Source: Pseudoramibacter sp.
GTDB lineage: Bacteria; Bacillota; Clostridia; Eubacteriales; Eubacteriaceae
DNA: 64,000 nt
NCBI RefSeq assembly: GCF_022484225.1
Contig: NZ_JAKVLT010000001.1
Span: forward strand, 868,001 to 932,000
Direction: 5' to 3'
The translations under genes and the position numbers were made by a program. Positions 8,632 to 17,100 of this stretch are shown in pieces (positions within the stretch are counted from its first letter, which is position 1; each line of letters opens with the position of its first letter). The notes beneath the pieces were generated by a model. That model ran no database searches. It had not been told where the DNA came from and saw nothing but the letters and a program-made list of their open reading frames with translations.

Positions 8632-9450
8632 ATGATTCCCTGTCTGGGATTTGGCACCTATCAGCTGCCCGACGATCCGAGCACGGCGGATACCATTTGT
8701 GCCGCCGTCAAAGCAGGGTACCGTTTGATCGATGGGGCTGCTTTTTATCATAATGAAAAATTTGTGGGCGAGGGCATTCACCGCGCCCTGGACGAAAACG
8801 AACTGGACCGGGACGATTTGTTCATCACCAGCAAGGTCTGGAAAACGGACCGGGGCTACGACAACACCATGCGGGCCTTTGACAAGACCATGGCCGATTT
8901 AAAACTGGACGTGCTGGATCTCTACCTCATTCACTGGCCGGCGGTGCCCCGCCTGACTGACGATTGGGAAGCGGTCAACGTGGACACGTGGAAAGCCCTG
9001 ATTGAATTGTACAAATCCGGCCGGGTGAGGGCGATCGGCGTCTCAAACTTCAAGCCGGCGCAGCTCAAGGCCCTCATGGACACCGAAGTCATTCCCATGG
9101 TGGATCAGATTCAGTTCCACCCGGGACTGGACCAGAATGAAACCCTGAAGTTCTGTATGGGCCACGACATCGTCATCGAAGGCTGGCGCCCTCTGGGAAA
9201 GGGGCAGATCCTCGGCAATCCCACGGTGATCGAAAGGGCCAGCCGCTACGGCGTTCAGCCGGCGCAGCTCATCTTGAAATGGTGCCTCCAGCACCGCGTC
9301 ATTCCTCTTCCGAAGGCTTCCAATCCTCAGCATCTCACCGACAACACCAAAATATTCGATTTTGAGCTTTCTCCTGAGGATATGCAGCTCATAGACAGCA
9401 TTCAGAAAGAAGCCGACTACACCCACGATCCGGAATATCAAAACGAATAA
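8632..9450 (+). CDS. Aldo/keto reductase (2,5-diketo-D-gluconate reductase-like), start disrupted
   Basis: NADPH-dependent carbonyl reductase of the AKR superfamily with a TIM-barrel fold. Catalytic tetrad residues are all visible: Asp and Tyr in IDGAAFYHNE, Lys in TSKVWK and His in YLIHWPAV. NADP-contact regions include IGVSNFKPAQL and IPLPKASNPQHL. Restoring the 2-base shift from the ATG at 8582 gives about 289 residues, the family norm near 275-290. As it stands, only an ATG at 8632 (in NGAMIP) is in frame; it lacks a ribosome binding site but overlaps the upstream stop as ATGA, so reinitiation could yield a protein lacking the first beta hairpin. Confidence 0.85.
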   Translation: MIPCLGFGTYQLPDDPSTADTICAAVKAGYRLIDGAAFYHNEKFVGEGIHRALDENELDRDDLFITSKVWKTDRGYDNTMRAFDKTMADLKLDVLDLYLIHWPAVPRLTDDWEAVNVDTWKALIELYKSGRVRAIGVSNFKPAQLKALMDTEVIPMVDQIQFHPGLDQNETLKFCMGHDIVIEGWRPLGKGQILGNPTVIERASRYGVQPAQLILKWCLQHRVIPLPKASNPQHLTDNTKIFDFELSPEDMQLIDSIQKEADYTHDPEYQNE

Positions 9451-9454
9451 GATA

Positions 9455-9483
9455 TTGACATAAGTAAAAGTAAAAAGTAATAG
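9455..9483 (+). promoter_or_regulatory. Candidate promoter for rpiB
   Basis: TTGACA at 9455-9460, 17-bp A-rich spacer, TAATAG at 9478-9483, about 70 bp upstream of the rpiB ATG. Confidence 0.45.
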
Positions 9484-9550
9484 ACGCCAATATTTCTAAA
9501 ATATGATAAAATATAAGAAATTAATGAATAATCATGATGGGAGAGTCAAT

Positions 9551-10003
9551 ATGAAAATCGCGATTGGATCAGATCACGGCGGCTTTGAATTGAAACAGAA
9601 AATCATTCAGGAATTAACCCAGACTTACGGCGCAGAAGTGGTGGACTGCGGCTGCAGCGGCACCGAATCCGTAGACTATCCGGATTTCGGTCAGAAAGTT
9701 GCCGAAACAGTGGCCTCCGGCGAAGCAGAACGAGGCATCGTCATCTGCGGCACCGGCATCGGCATCAGCATTTCCGCGAACAAAGTGCCGGGCATTCGGG
9801 CTGCACTGTGCACCAATGAATATATGGCGAAGATGAGCCGCCAGCACAACAACGCCAACGTGCTCGCTATGGGCGCAAGAGTCATCGGCGACGAATTGGC
9901 AAAGGATATTCTGCGGGTGTGGATGACCACCGATTATGAAGGGGGACGCCATCAGCGCCGTCTCGATAAAATTTCAGCCATCGAAGAAAAGTACAGCCGT
10001 TAA
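9551..10003 (+). CDS. rpiB: Ribose 5-phosphate isomerase B
   Basis: Interconverts ribose 5-phosphate and ribulose 5-phosphate in the pentose phosphate pathway. From the ATG at 9551 (GGGAGAG upstream) the protein has 150 residues, the normal RpiB size; an upstream in-frame ATG at 9503 would add a non-conserved tail. Motifs: IGSDHGGFELK at residues 5-15, the catalytic Cys66 in GIVICGTGIGISISANK, and HNNANVLAMGARVI near the C-terminus. Some family members act on allose or galactose phosphates; no sugar-specific neighbours point that way. Confidence 0.93.
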   Translation: MKIAIGSDHGGFELKQKIIQELTQTYGAEVVDCGCSGTESVDYPDFGQKVAETVASGEAERGIVICGTGIGISISANKVPGIRAALCTNEYMAKMSRQHNNANVLAMGARVIGDELAKDILRVWMTTDYEGGRHQRRLDKISAIEEKYSR

Positions 10004-10041
10004 AAACAATTTGAATTAAAATTCAATAAAGCGTATAATAT

Positions 10042-10083
10042 AAAAAGCGCAAAGGTGCGAAAGACCACCTTTGCGCTTTTTTT
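10042..10083 (+). terminator. Intrinsic terminator after rpiB
   Basis: A 15-bp stem, AAAAGCGCAAAGGTG paired with CACCTTTGCGCTTTT, around an 8-nt loop (10058-10065), ending in a run of T up to 10083. Confidence 0.93.
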
Positions 10084-10112
10084 ATTTTGGGTTTTAATGA
10101 GAGGAGATGCCT

Positions 10113-10916
10113 ATGGCGATTCAGCCTTTTTTTGCACTGAGTACCGATACGTATTTTGTCCGGCGCATCCACCGCGCCGGCATCACCCAGACCTACGCCT
10201 ATTCGCCGAAGCCGGAACGGTGCGAGACCATCGGGGTGCCCGACGCGTCCATCGACATCCGCTTTGACTACAGCGAGGACGGGGTGCAGGCCTTGGTGCT
10301 GGGACCCGTTTCCCATCACTCTGAGCTTCAGACCCAGCCCGGCCATTTTTACAGCGGCGTCCGCTTTGATCCCGGCATCCTGCCGCCTTTTATCGAAGGC
10401 CGGTTCAGTGATTTCATTGAAAAAGAAATTCCCCTGGGCGACTGCCTTGCAGACCGAGAACTAAAGCAGGAGCTGAAACATGCCCGGCATTCTGACCTGC
10501 AGACGGCGCTTCTGGTGCGGTCGATGACCCATCTGAGTCTGACGGAAAGAGAAAACCGACGGGAGACGATGCTTCAGGATATGGTGCAGCTCATCATTCA
10601 GTCCGACGGCTGCGTGCGCATCGACAAACTGGCCCGACAGCTCAAATACTCGCCGCGCTACATCGACAAGGTTTTTCATCAGGCCCTGGGCGTCAGTCCG
10701 AAGCAGTTCTGCCAGGCCATCCGCTTCCAGCGCACGCTGTTTGAACTGACCCACGGCCAGACGGACATCAAGATGGTCGATCTGGCCCAGGCCTGCGGCT
10801 ACTACGATCAGGCTCAGATGACCCGGTATTTTAAGTCGGCGACGACGCTGACGCCGAAAAAATACCGGAATCAAATCGTAAAAAGTCAGTACGAAAAGAA
10901 ATTTGTCAATTATTAA
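10113..10916 (+). CDS. AraC family transcriptional regulator
   Basis: DNA-binding regulator of 267 residues from the ATG at 10113, which stands six bases after GAGGAG; the ATG two codons earlier overlaps that ribosome binding site. The N-terminal half (about 1-145) is an unassigned sensor region. The C-terminal AraC domain has two helix-turn-helix motifs: KLARQLKYSPRYIDKVFHQ, and DLAQACGYYDQAQMTRYFK leading into TLTPKKYRNQ. It lies between rpiB and the convergent amine-dehydrogenase cluster; its stop overlaps the stop of that cluster's last gene (TTATTAA). It may regulate that cluster, but only position suggests so. Confidence 0.9.
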   Translation: MAIQPFFALSTDTYFVRRIHRAGITQTYAYSPKPERCETIGVPDASIDIRFDYSEDGVQALVLGPVSHHSELQTQPGHFYSGVRFDPGILPPFIEGRFSDFIEKEIPLGDCLADRELKQELKHARHSDLQTALLVRSMTHLSLTERENRRETMLQDMVQLIIQSDGCVRIDKLARQLKYSPRYIDKVFHQALGVSPKQFCQAIRFQRTLFELTHGQTDIKMVDLAQACGYYDQAQMTRYFKSATTLTPKKYRNQIVKSQYEKKFVNY

Positions 10917-12040
10917 GCCTTGGCTTTAAACCGGTCGTAAGTGAGCCCGGAGATGTCCACCGTGGTCTTGGTTCCTTCGATGAGTTCCGAAACGGTCATC
11001 CCCACTGCCGGCGCGATGCCGAAGCCGTGTCCGGAGAAACCGCAGGCCAGGATGAGCCCGGGCACTTCGTCGATCCGGTCGATGACGGGCACGCCGTCGA
11101 CCATGTGGTCCATCCATCCAGCCCAGGTGCGGACGATTTTCGCCTGCGCCAGACGGGGCAGATACTTGATGATGCCCCGGCAGATGCACGGCGCCGTGAT
11201 CGAATGGGTGACCGGGGTGCCGTTGTCGTCATTGACGCTTTCCATGCCCGAGGAGCCGCCGAAGAGGAAGGAGCCGTGGGCGGTCTGGTGCCCGTAAAAG
11301 TCCGCTTCGGCGGTGCCGAGCATTTGAGGAAACATTTCCGGTTCCTGTTCGGTGATCAAGGCTTCGATGAGGGCGGATTCCATTGGAATGTCGATGCCGA
11401 CTTTTTCAGCAATGGGCCGGGCGCCGAGGCCGCAGGCCAGCACCACTGTGCCGCCTTCAAAATCACCTTTGTCGGTTTCGACGACACGCAGTTTTCCCGC
11501 TTTTTTCTTGAGATTTGCGACGGTGACGCCGGTGAGAAAACGCGCGCCCAGTTCCCGGGCTTTCATGTAAAAGGCCAGGGTGGCCTTCAGCGGGTTGGCA
11601 TGGCCGTCCGTGGGGCACCAGCTGGCGCCGATCACTTCTTCGGACATGTAGGGGTTGATTTCCCGCACTTCCTTGCCGTCGATCATGCGCATATCCAGGC
11701 CGCAGCGCTGGCCGGTGGCCGCCAGGCCTTCGAGAATTTTCAAATGTTCCGGGGTTTTCCCGAGACGCAGATTCCCTTTTTTTACGTATTCTACATCGTA
11801 GCCTAAAGTGTCGGACAAGCCGGGCCATAGATTTTCGATGCCGTACATGGCCAGAGGCAGTTCTCTAGCATCCCGGCCCGACTGGCGCACCCCGCCGCCG
11901 TTGCGGCTGGAGCCGCCGTCGCCGATGATCTCGCTTTTTTCCAGAACGATCACAGAATAGCCTTTTTTAGCCGTGTAGTAGGCGATGGCATTGCCAATGA
12001 TGCCGGCGCCGACGACGATGACGTCTGCTGTATTTTTCAT
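10913..12040 (-). CDS. FAD-dependent amine dehydrogenase subunit (DAO family; HcnC/LhpB-like)
   Basis: Substrate-oxidising subunit of a multi-component dehydrogenase. The 375 residues carry a Rossmann FAD motif (VVGAGIIGNAIAYYTAKKG, GxGxxG at residues 11-16), the RNGGGVRQSG loop, and a C-terminal FAD-contact region (ACGFSGHGFGIAPAVG). This is the D-amino acid oxidase/sarcosine oxidase/glycine oxidase fold. Its start overlaps the upstream BFD-domain gene as ATGA, and the cluster resembles HcnABC, opine oxidases and hydroxyproline dehydrogenase LhpBEF. Likely substrates are secondary amines such as D-hydroxyproline, D-proline, sarcosine or an opine; the sequence does not decide. Confidence 0.88.
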   Translation of the reverse strand: MKNTADVIVVGAGIIGNAIAYYTAKKGYSVIVLEKSEIIGDGGSSRNGGGVRQSGRDARELPLAMYGIENLWPGLSDTLGYDVEYVKKGNLRLGKTPEHLKILEGLAATGQRCGLDMRMIDGKEVREINPYMSEEVIGASWCPTDGHANPLKATLAFYMKARELGARFLTGVTVANLKKKAGKLRVVETDKGDFEGGTVVLACGLGARPIAEKVGIDIPMESALIEALITEQEPEMFPQMLGTAEADFYGHQTAHGSFLFGGSSGMESVNDDNGTPVTHSITAPCICRGIIKYLPRLAQAKIVRTWAGWMDHMVDGVPVIDRIDEVPGLILACGFSGHGFGIAPAVGMTVSELIEGTKTTVDISGLTYDRFKAKA

Positions 12041-12387
12041 TTGAAGTCCACCTCGCTTTCATTGGCAATCACTTCCATTTCAGTGGGCCGCATCGGGGCC
12101 CGGGACGTGGCCGGCTCGATGAGGGCCGGGGACACGCCGAGTTCTCTGGCGATAATGCCCTTGACGAGTCTCGCGCAGGTCTGTCCCTGGCACAGGCCCA
12201 TGCCGCAGCGCAGGTAGCGGCGGATTTCGGTCAGGGTCCAGAGCCCGGCGTGGACGGCCTTCCGGATTTCGCCCTTGGTGACTTCCTCACAGCGGCAGAT
12301 GATCCGGTCGTCGTCCGGCGCCGGAACGAAGGGCGCGAGGGCGGCGGAGCGGTCGTTTAAACTGGTTAATCCTTTATTTTCACTCAT
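12037..12387 (-). CDS. BFD-like [2Fe-2S] subunit of the amine dehydrogenase
   Basis: Electron-transfer subunit, 116 residues from the ATG at 12387, chosen because AAAGAGG stands six bases upstream; an in-frame ATG at 12405 lies inside the preceding gene and has no such site. The cysteines of a BFD-type [2Fe-2S] domain are Cys31, Cys33, Cys66 and Cys71 (CRC and GMGLCQGQTC). In most relatives this domain is fused to the large FAD subunit or the DAO subunit; here it is a separate gene. It overlaps the next gene by four bases. Confidence 0.85.
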   Translation of the reverse strand: MSENKGLTSLNDRSAALAPFVPAPDDDRIICRCEEVTKGEIRKAVHAGLWTLTEIRRYLRCGMGLCQGQTCARLVKGIIARELGVSPALIEPATSRAPMRPTEMEVIANESEVDFK

Positions 12388-12388
12388 G

Positions 12389-13978
12389 TTATGCCTCTTT
12401 CTCATTTGCTTTAAAAAACCGGGCCTGCATCGCGTAGGCTTTGGGGACCTTCATGGTGAGGAGCACCGTCTGATCGAAAGCTTTGGCTGTGCGCAGACCG
12501 ACGACCGTCGCATCGCACAGGGGTTCGCCGTTTCGGGACAGGGCCGTTCCGGACGAGCCTTTTTCAGGCACCGGGAGGAATTCGTAGGGCAGGGTGATTT
12601 CGGCCGTGCCGTCGCCGCAGTCTTCATCGATTAAGAAGATGGCCTGGCCCGGGCAGGATGCCACGCACATGCCGCAGTTGACGCACGGGTTGTCTTCGTT
12701 GATGTGGGGCAGCGCCGTGATGTGTTCGCCGACGGCGATGCAGTGTTTCGGACAGGCGTCCTGGCACGGGTTGCACGGGATGTTCTGAGTGCATTCGATC
12801 ACCGGGTGGACGCCGCTTTTGTGGGTGACCCCGGGAAAGCGTTCGATTTCGTCGTCTGCGACATAGCCTTTGTGGAGCAGAGAGGCGGAAACGGGGATGC
12901 CTTCGTCGGTTTTTGCGATGATCTTGCCCTTGTTGCCCGGTGCGAACATGCCTTGGCGCAGACCGGACAAAGCCGCATCCAGATCCGCTTCACCGGAATC
13001 AAAGGTGTCGTCTTGGACGTAGCCCAGGTATTCCGCTGCGTAGAGCCCAGCCTGGCGCCCTTCGATCATCGCGGAGCTGGCTTCTTCGATGCCGGCGACG
13101 TCCCCTGCGGCAAAGATGCCGGGAACGGAGGTGGCACCGTGTTCGTCGATAATCGGGACCTGGCCGCCCCGTTTGGGATTGTCTTCCATTTTGCAGCCCG
13201 CCATTTTGAGCAGCTGGCTCATGGGAGAGAGCCCGACGGCGACGCAGATGGTATCTACATCGAAGTGTTTTTCAGTGCCGGGGATAAAGTTAAAGCTGCG
13301 ATCCACTTCGGCGATGGTCACGCCGGTCACATGGTCGGTGCCTTCCGCTTCGACGATGGTGTGGGACAGATAAAAGGGCACGCCGGTCCGGGCGACTTTC
13401 GCCGCGTGGACGCCATAGCCGCCGATGGACGGAGCTGCATCCGCCAGAGCGACCACTTCGCAGCCGGCCTGAAGCAGCTGGAAGGAGACGACGAGGCCGA
13501 CGTTGCCGGTGCCGAGCATGAGGATGCGGCTGCCGGGCTTGATGCCGTGGAGGTTCATCATGGTCTGGGCGGCGCCGGCGCCGATGACCCCGGGGAGGGT
13601 CCACCCTTTGAAGGTGACCATGTTTTCGGAAGCACCGGTGGCCACGATGATCGCGTCGGCCTTGATGTGTTCAATGGCTTCGCCGATGCGCACCACGACT
13701 TCCTTTTCCATGTAGATGCCCATGACCGTCGCGTTGAGCACGACGTCGACGCCCGCTTTGCCGGCTTCGTCCAAAAGGGTCTGGCCGATGCGGAAACCTC
13801 TGATTTTGGCCTTGTGTTCCTTGGAACCGAAAAATTTGTGAATCTGTTTAAAAAGCTGGCCGCCAGGGCGGGCATTTTCATCAAAGACCACCGTGGAAAG
13901 GCCGCGGCTCGAGGCTTCGATGGCGGCTGACAGGCCGGCCGGTCCGGCTCCGATGACGATTAAATCTACGCGTTTCAT
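12389..13978 (-). CDS. NAD(P)/FAD oxidoreductase with C-terminal 2x[4Fe-4S] ferredoxin domain (HcnB/LhpE-like fusion)
   Basis: Large subunit of the amine dehydrogenase, 529 residues. FAD motif GAGPAG at residues 10-15, second dinucleotide motif GTGNVG at 156-161, and a FAD-binding GIFAAGDVAG segment. The C-terminal third holds two ferredoxin clusters: CNPCQDACPKHC, then CVNCGMCVASCP. Aerobic relatives (HcnB, LhpE, OoxA) lack such a ferredoxin module and pass electrons to the respiratory chain; this fusion suggests electrons leave to a soluble ferredoxin or flavodoxin pool. Its start and stop are tightly packed with both neighbours (ATGA overlap upstream). Confidence 0.88.
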   Translation of the reverse strand: MKRVDLIVIGAGPAGLSAAIEASSRGLSTVVFDENARPGGQLFKQIHKFFGSKEHKAKIRGFRIGQTLLDEAGKAGVDVVLNATVMGIYMEKEVVVRIGEAIEHIKADAIIVATGASENMVTFKGWTLPGVIGAGAAQTMMNLHGIKPGSRILMLGTGNVGLVVSFQLLQAGCEVVALADAAPSIGGYGVHAAKVARTGVPFYLSHTIVEAEGTDHVTGVTIAEVDRSFNFIPGTEKHFDVDTICVAVGLSPMSQLLKMAGCKMEDNPKRGGQVPIIDEHGATSVPGIFAAGDVAGIEEASSAMIEGRQAGLYAAEYLGYVQDDTFDSGEADLDAALSGLRQGMFAPGNKGKIIAKTDEGIPVSASLLHKGYVADDEIERFPGVTHKSGVHPVIECTQNIPCNPCQDACPKHCIAVGEHITALPHINEDNPCVNCGMCVASCPGQAIFLIDEDCGDGTAEITLPYEFLPVPEKGSSGTALSRNGEPLCDATVVGLRTAKAFDQTVLLTMKVPKAYAMQARFFKANEKEA

Positions 13979-14313
13979 GCTTTTTCCTCCAGTTCCGGGA
14001 AAGGTTCGGCAGACACCCCGTATTGGGTTTGAACGGTCATGCCGGCTTTTAACGGGGTCATGCAGGTTCTGACGTTGGGTTTGCCGTCGACGATCATGAC
14101 GCAGTCGGTGCAGCGGCCAATGGCGCAGAAGATGCCCCGGGGGCTGTGCTTCTTGGACGTGTAGCGGTGGACCATGACGCCGGCCGCCTTTAAGGCCATG
14201 GCGATGGGTTCCCCTTCAAATCCCGTGAGGACTTTGCCGTCGTAGGTGAAATTGACTTTTGGCCCTTTCTCATAAGTGCCAAGAATCGGGTGTTGGGTGA
14301 GTCTGGTATTCAT
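13975..14313 (-). CDS. [2Fe-2S] subunit of the amine dehydrogenase (HcnA/LhpF-like)
   Basis: Small plant-type ferredoxin-fold subunit, 112 residues. The cluster ligands are Cys63, Cys68, Cys71 and Cys84 (FCAIGRCTDC then RTC), spacing C-x4-C-x2-C-x12-C. HcnA, sarcosine oxidase alpha N-terminus and LhpF share this domain. It is the first of four packed genes and overlaps the next by ATGA. A stem-loop at 14348-14388 separates it from the upstream cyclodeaminase-like gene. Confidence 0.88.
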   Translation of the reverse strand: MNTRLTQHPILGTYEKGPKVNFTYDGKVLTGFEGEPIAMALKAAGVMVHRYTSKKHSPRGIFCAIGRCTDCVMIVDGKPNVRTCMTPLKAGMTVQTQYGVSAEPFPELEEKA

Positions 14314-14347
14314 GATTTCCTCTTTTCATCAAATTCAGAGATAAGAC

Positions 14348-14388
14348 AAAAGATTCCTGAGGGCGGAGAATCATTTCCCTCAGGAATC
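14348..14388 (-). terminator. Stem-loop between the cyclodeaminase-like gene and the dehydrogenase genes
   Basis: Perfect 12-bp inverted repeat GATTCCTGAGGG (14352-14363) and CCCTCAGGAATC (14377-14388), followed on the minus strand by TTTTGT. The T-run is short, so it may only partly terminate and set the ratio of upstream to downstream gene expression. Confidence 0.7.
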
Positions 14389-14410
14389 AGATCGCTTAGG
14401 TAAGCTGGGA

Positions 14411-15553
14411 TCAATAGAAGTACGGTGCATCCCAGAGGTTGAGTTTCACGCCGATGTTTTCTTTGACGGCGCGGTCGTAAACGACTTTGCCCCAGGCGAC
14501 ATCTTCAATGGGCATCCCGCCGATGGAGTAGATGATGACCTGTTTGTCATCTTTTCTTCCAGGGAAGCGGCCGTTCAAAATGCCGCCGATGTCTTCAACC
14601 TTGGAGGCTTCGATTTTGCCGTCGTGGATCATATCCGTGAATTTGCTTCCCGGAATGGCGATGGTGTTGTACGTCGGGTACGGATATTCTTCAGCCCAGG
14701 ATTCGTAGAGCTGGGAGTTGTCGACGACGAGCTTGGTGTTGGGGTCTTCGATGATGTCATCTGAAAAATCTCCGGCCATCGGGCAGGTGAACAAGGCGCC
14801 TGGTTTGATCCATTCGGTTTCGACGTGGGGGTAGTTGGCCGGATCGCCGCCGGTGATGCTGGTGCAGAAGCTGACGATATCTGAATCCCGGACACATTCT
14901 TCCAGGGTGTCGCAGACGATGATGTCTTTAAAGCGACCCGGCATTTTCTTGTTGACGTATTCGATGCAGCGGTCGATGGAAGCCTGGCCGCGGCCTTTGA
15001 TTTTCAGGGTTTCCAGAGACGGTCTCAGTGCGGCGAAGGTTTCGATGGTCGCGCGGTTGATGACCCCGGGCCCGACGACCCCGAGCACTTTAGCATCTTC
15101 GAGGGCCAGATGTTTGACGCCAACTCCTGGGATTGCGGCGGTTCTGTAAGCGGAGATCAGGTTGCCGGACATGAGGGCTTTGGGTTCGCCGGTGTCTTTG
15201 TCGTTGAGCATGACCATGAGGATGGAGCGGGGGATGCCTTTTTTGCGGTTGTCGACGTTGGAGCCGTACCATTTTTCACCGGCGATCTGGAACGGGCCGC
15301 CGACGTAAGCCGGCATGGCCATGAAGCGGCGGTCAGGTCCGTTGGCCGGCATGCCCGGGAATTCCGGTTTGTCCGGGAAGGTGACCATGCAGCCGTGGGA
15401 GTTGCCGTTTTCGCCGCCCATGCGGTAGTCGCCTTTGTCCAAGAGCTTCAGCAGCTCTTCCATGCAGTCTGTACACGCGGCGACGTCATCGACGCCGGCT
15501 TTTAACATGTCCGGTTCGCTTAAATACAGAAAATCAACTTTTGGATAACTCAT
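14411..15553 (-). CDS. Ornithine cyclodeaminase / mu-crystallin family enzyme
   Basis: NAD(P)-dependent enzyme of the ornithine cyclodeaminase-mu-crystallin family, which includes deaminating cyclases, opine and imino-acid reductases and alanine dehydrogenases. From the ATG at 15553 (AAAGGAC upstream) it has 380 residues, slightly longer than the usual 320-350. The dinucleotide motif is GVVGPGVINRATIE; substrate-side motif NLISAYRTAAIPG replaces the common TALRTAA. Close relatives in databases are, from memory, sometimes named 'tyramine oxidase subunit B', which has little biochemical support. Beside an amine dehydrogenase it may process the imine or cyclic imino acid formed, or supply its substrate. 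Confidence 0.82.
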   Translation of the reverse strand: MSYPKVDFLYLSEPDMLKAGVDDVAACTDCMEELLKLLDKGDYRMGGENGNSHGCMVTFPDKPEFPGMPANGPDRRFMAMPAYVGGPFQIAGEKWYGSNVDNRKKGIPRSILMVMLNDKDTGEPKALMSGNLISAYRTAAIPGVGVKHLALEDAKVLGVVGPGVINRATIETFAALRPSLETLKIKGRGQASIDRCIEYVNKKMPGRFKDIIVCDTLEECVRDSDIVSFCTSITGGDPANYPHVETEWIKPGALFTCPMAGDFSDDIIEDPNTKLVVDNSQLYESWAEEYPYPTYNTIAIPGSKFTDMIHDGKIEASKVEDIGGILNGRFPGRKDDKQVIIYSIGGMPIEDVAWGKVVYDRAVKENIGVKLNLWDAPYFY

Positions 15554-15620
15554 TTTATTGTCCTTTCTAACAAACACATGCAATCCATGGGAAAATATTC
15601 GATTGATTCAAATTATGGTT

Positions 15621-17075
15621 TCAAGCTTCACTGCCGTCGGGGACATTGGCCCCGCGGCTGACGTTGGCGCGCAGGCGCCCGGTCTTTGGATCGTGGTAAA
15701 CCGCGTACAAATCGTTGTCCATGGCCATGACTTCTTCCATCAGGAAGGGCTTGAACAAATCGCGGTGCATGACTTTTTTGATCCAGATCACCGCGTAGAT
15801 GCTTAAAATCACAACCATGACGGCACAGACGATGTAAATCTGAATGCGCTGTGCCGGATCAGAGGAGATGTTCCAGAACATCCAGGCCATGCCGGCTGCG
15901 CCGAGAATCGGGATGACCGGTCCGCCGGGAACTTTGAATTTCCGGGGGGCGTTGGGCAGGCGTTTTCTGAAGATGAGCACGTTGATGTGGGTGATGAGGT
16001 AAGACAGCATCCAGAAGGCGCATCCGCAGAGGATTAAGAATGACAATGAAGAGGATGTCGACAGCCCCAGGGCGTTGATGACGAGGATGATGCCGCCGAA
16101 GAGGAGGATGCCGGCGACCGGAGCGCCCTTTTTGTTGGTCTTGTTGAAGATTTCAGGGAGCAGTCCGATCTTCGCCATGCCCGCTGCAATGTAGGCCAGG
16201 GAGGAAATGACCGTGTTCACAGACGAGACCACGGCGAGGACGGAAACCACAGCCATCCAGTAAGTTCCTACAGGACCAAGGAGGAGGGTGCCGTACAAGA
16301 CGTGAGGAGTTGTGCTCTTACCGAGCTGCGCCCACGGGGTGTAGTTCTTAAAGCCGAGGCACATGAAAATCTGGAAAGTGAGCACGAGGGTCAAGGAGAT
16401 GATCATGCCTGCCGGGATTTTCTGGCGGGGATTGTCAATTTTGTCCCCGATCGGGATGACGTATTCGCAGCCGATGAAGAGGAAGAAGGCCAGTCCGCAG
16501 AGGCCGGTGATGTCGGAGAATTTAGAGGAGAGTACAGCGGGCTGGGTCACCGGATGGCCGACGCCGATTTTTAAGGTGCCGAGGATGCCGAGAATCAGCA
16601 GGGACACGATGAGGGCGTAGGCGACAAAATCCTGAACCTTGGCGAAGATGTCGACCCCGTTTAAGTTGATGATCATGAGGACCGCGACGAGGACGACGCA
16701 GTAGGCCGAGGCCGGAATACCGGTTTTGGGAAAGACGCTGTGAATGGTGTTGCCGAACATGGCGCATTCCGCCGAGCTGACCATAGTGTTGCAGGCCAGG
16801 TAGCCGCCGACCATGATGACGATGGTGATGAAAGGGCCCATGCTGGCCAGGGTGTACTGGGGCAGGCCGCCGGTGATGTTGGGCATCAGGGAGTTGAGCT
16901 CAGAAACCGACAGCGCGAACAAAATGTTGATGGCGCAGGCAATGACCATTGAGATGATGAACGTCGTCCCGATGGCAGCAGAGCCTTGACCGAGGGAAAG
17001 CAGACAGCTTGTCGCGACGATGAGGCCGACGCCGGTGGCCACCACACTGCCCATGCCGAGTTTTTTATTTGCCAC
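15621..17075 (-). CDS. APC superfamily amino-acid permease
   Basis: Membrane transporter, 484 residues with about 12 hydrophobic helices. The first helix has the APC glycine-rich motif (VVATGVGLIVATSCLLSLGQG) and helix 6 carries the family's FFLFIGCEYVIPIG. It starts with GTG at 17075, preceded by AGAAGGAAG at ten bases; the first ATG is seven codons in. Placed between a PII gene and the amine-catabolism genes, it probably imports the compound oxidised by the cluster. The hydrophilic C-terminal tail (about 45 residues) faces the cytosol and could contact PII; this is speculation from context. Confidence 0.88.
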   Translation of the reverse strand: MANKKLGMGSVVATGVGLIVATSCLLSLGQGSAAIGTTFIISMVIACAINILFALSVSELNSLMPNITGGLPQYTLASMGPFITIVIMVGGYLACNTMVSSAECAMFGNTIHSVFPKTGIPASAYCVVLVAVLMIINLNGVDIFAKVQDFVAYALIVSLLILGILGTLKIGVGHPVTQPAVLSSKFSDITGLCGLAFFLFIGCEYVIPIGDKIDNPRQKIPAGMIISLTLVLTFQIFMCLGFKNYTPWAQLGKSTTPHVLYGTLLLGPVGTYWMAVVSVLAVVSSVNTVISSLAYIAAGMAKIGLLPEIFNKTNKKGAPVAGILLFGGIILVINALGLSTSSSLSFLILCGCAFWMLSYLITHINVLIFRKRLPNAPRKFKVPGGPVIPILGAAGMAWMFWNISSDPAQRIQIYIVCAVMVVILSIYAVIWIKKVMHRDLFKPFLMEEVMAMDNDLYAVYHDPKTGRLRANVSRGANVPDGSEA

Positions 17076-17100
17076 GAGAAATCACTTCCTTCTAATCAGC

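Noticed and set aside
8582..8635. TGA at 8633 in the aldo/keto reductase as a selenocysteine codon
   Set aside because: The conserved continuation is in another frame, so a frameshift explains the stop better; no SECIS-like hairpin was seen.
12704..13930. Plus-strand 408-codon reading frame opposite the large dehydrogenase subunit
   Set aside because: Antisense shadow; the minus-strand protein has full FAD and ferredoxin motifs.
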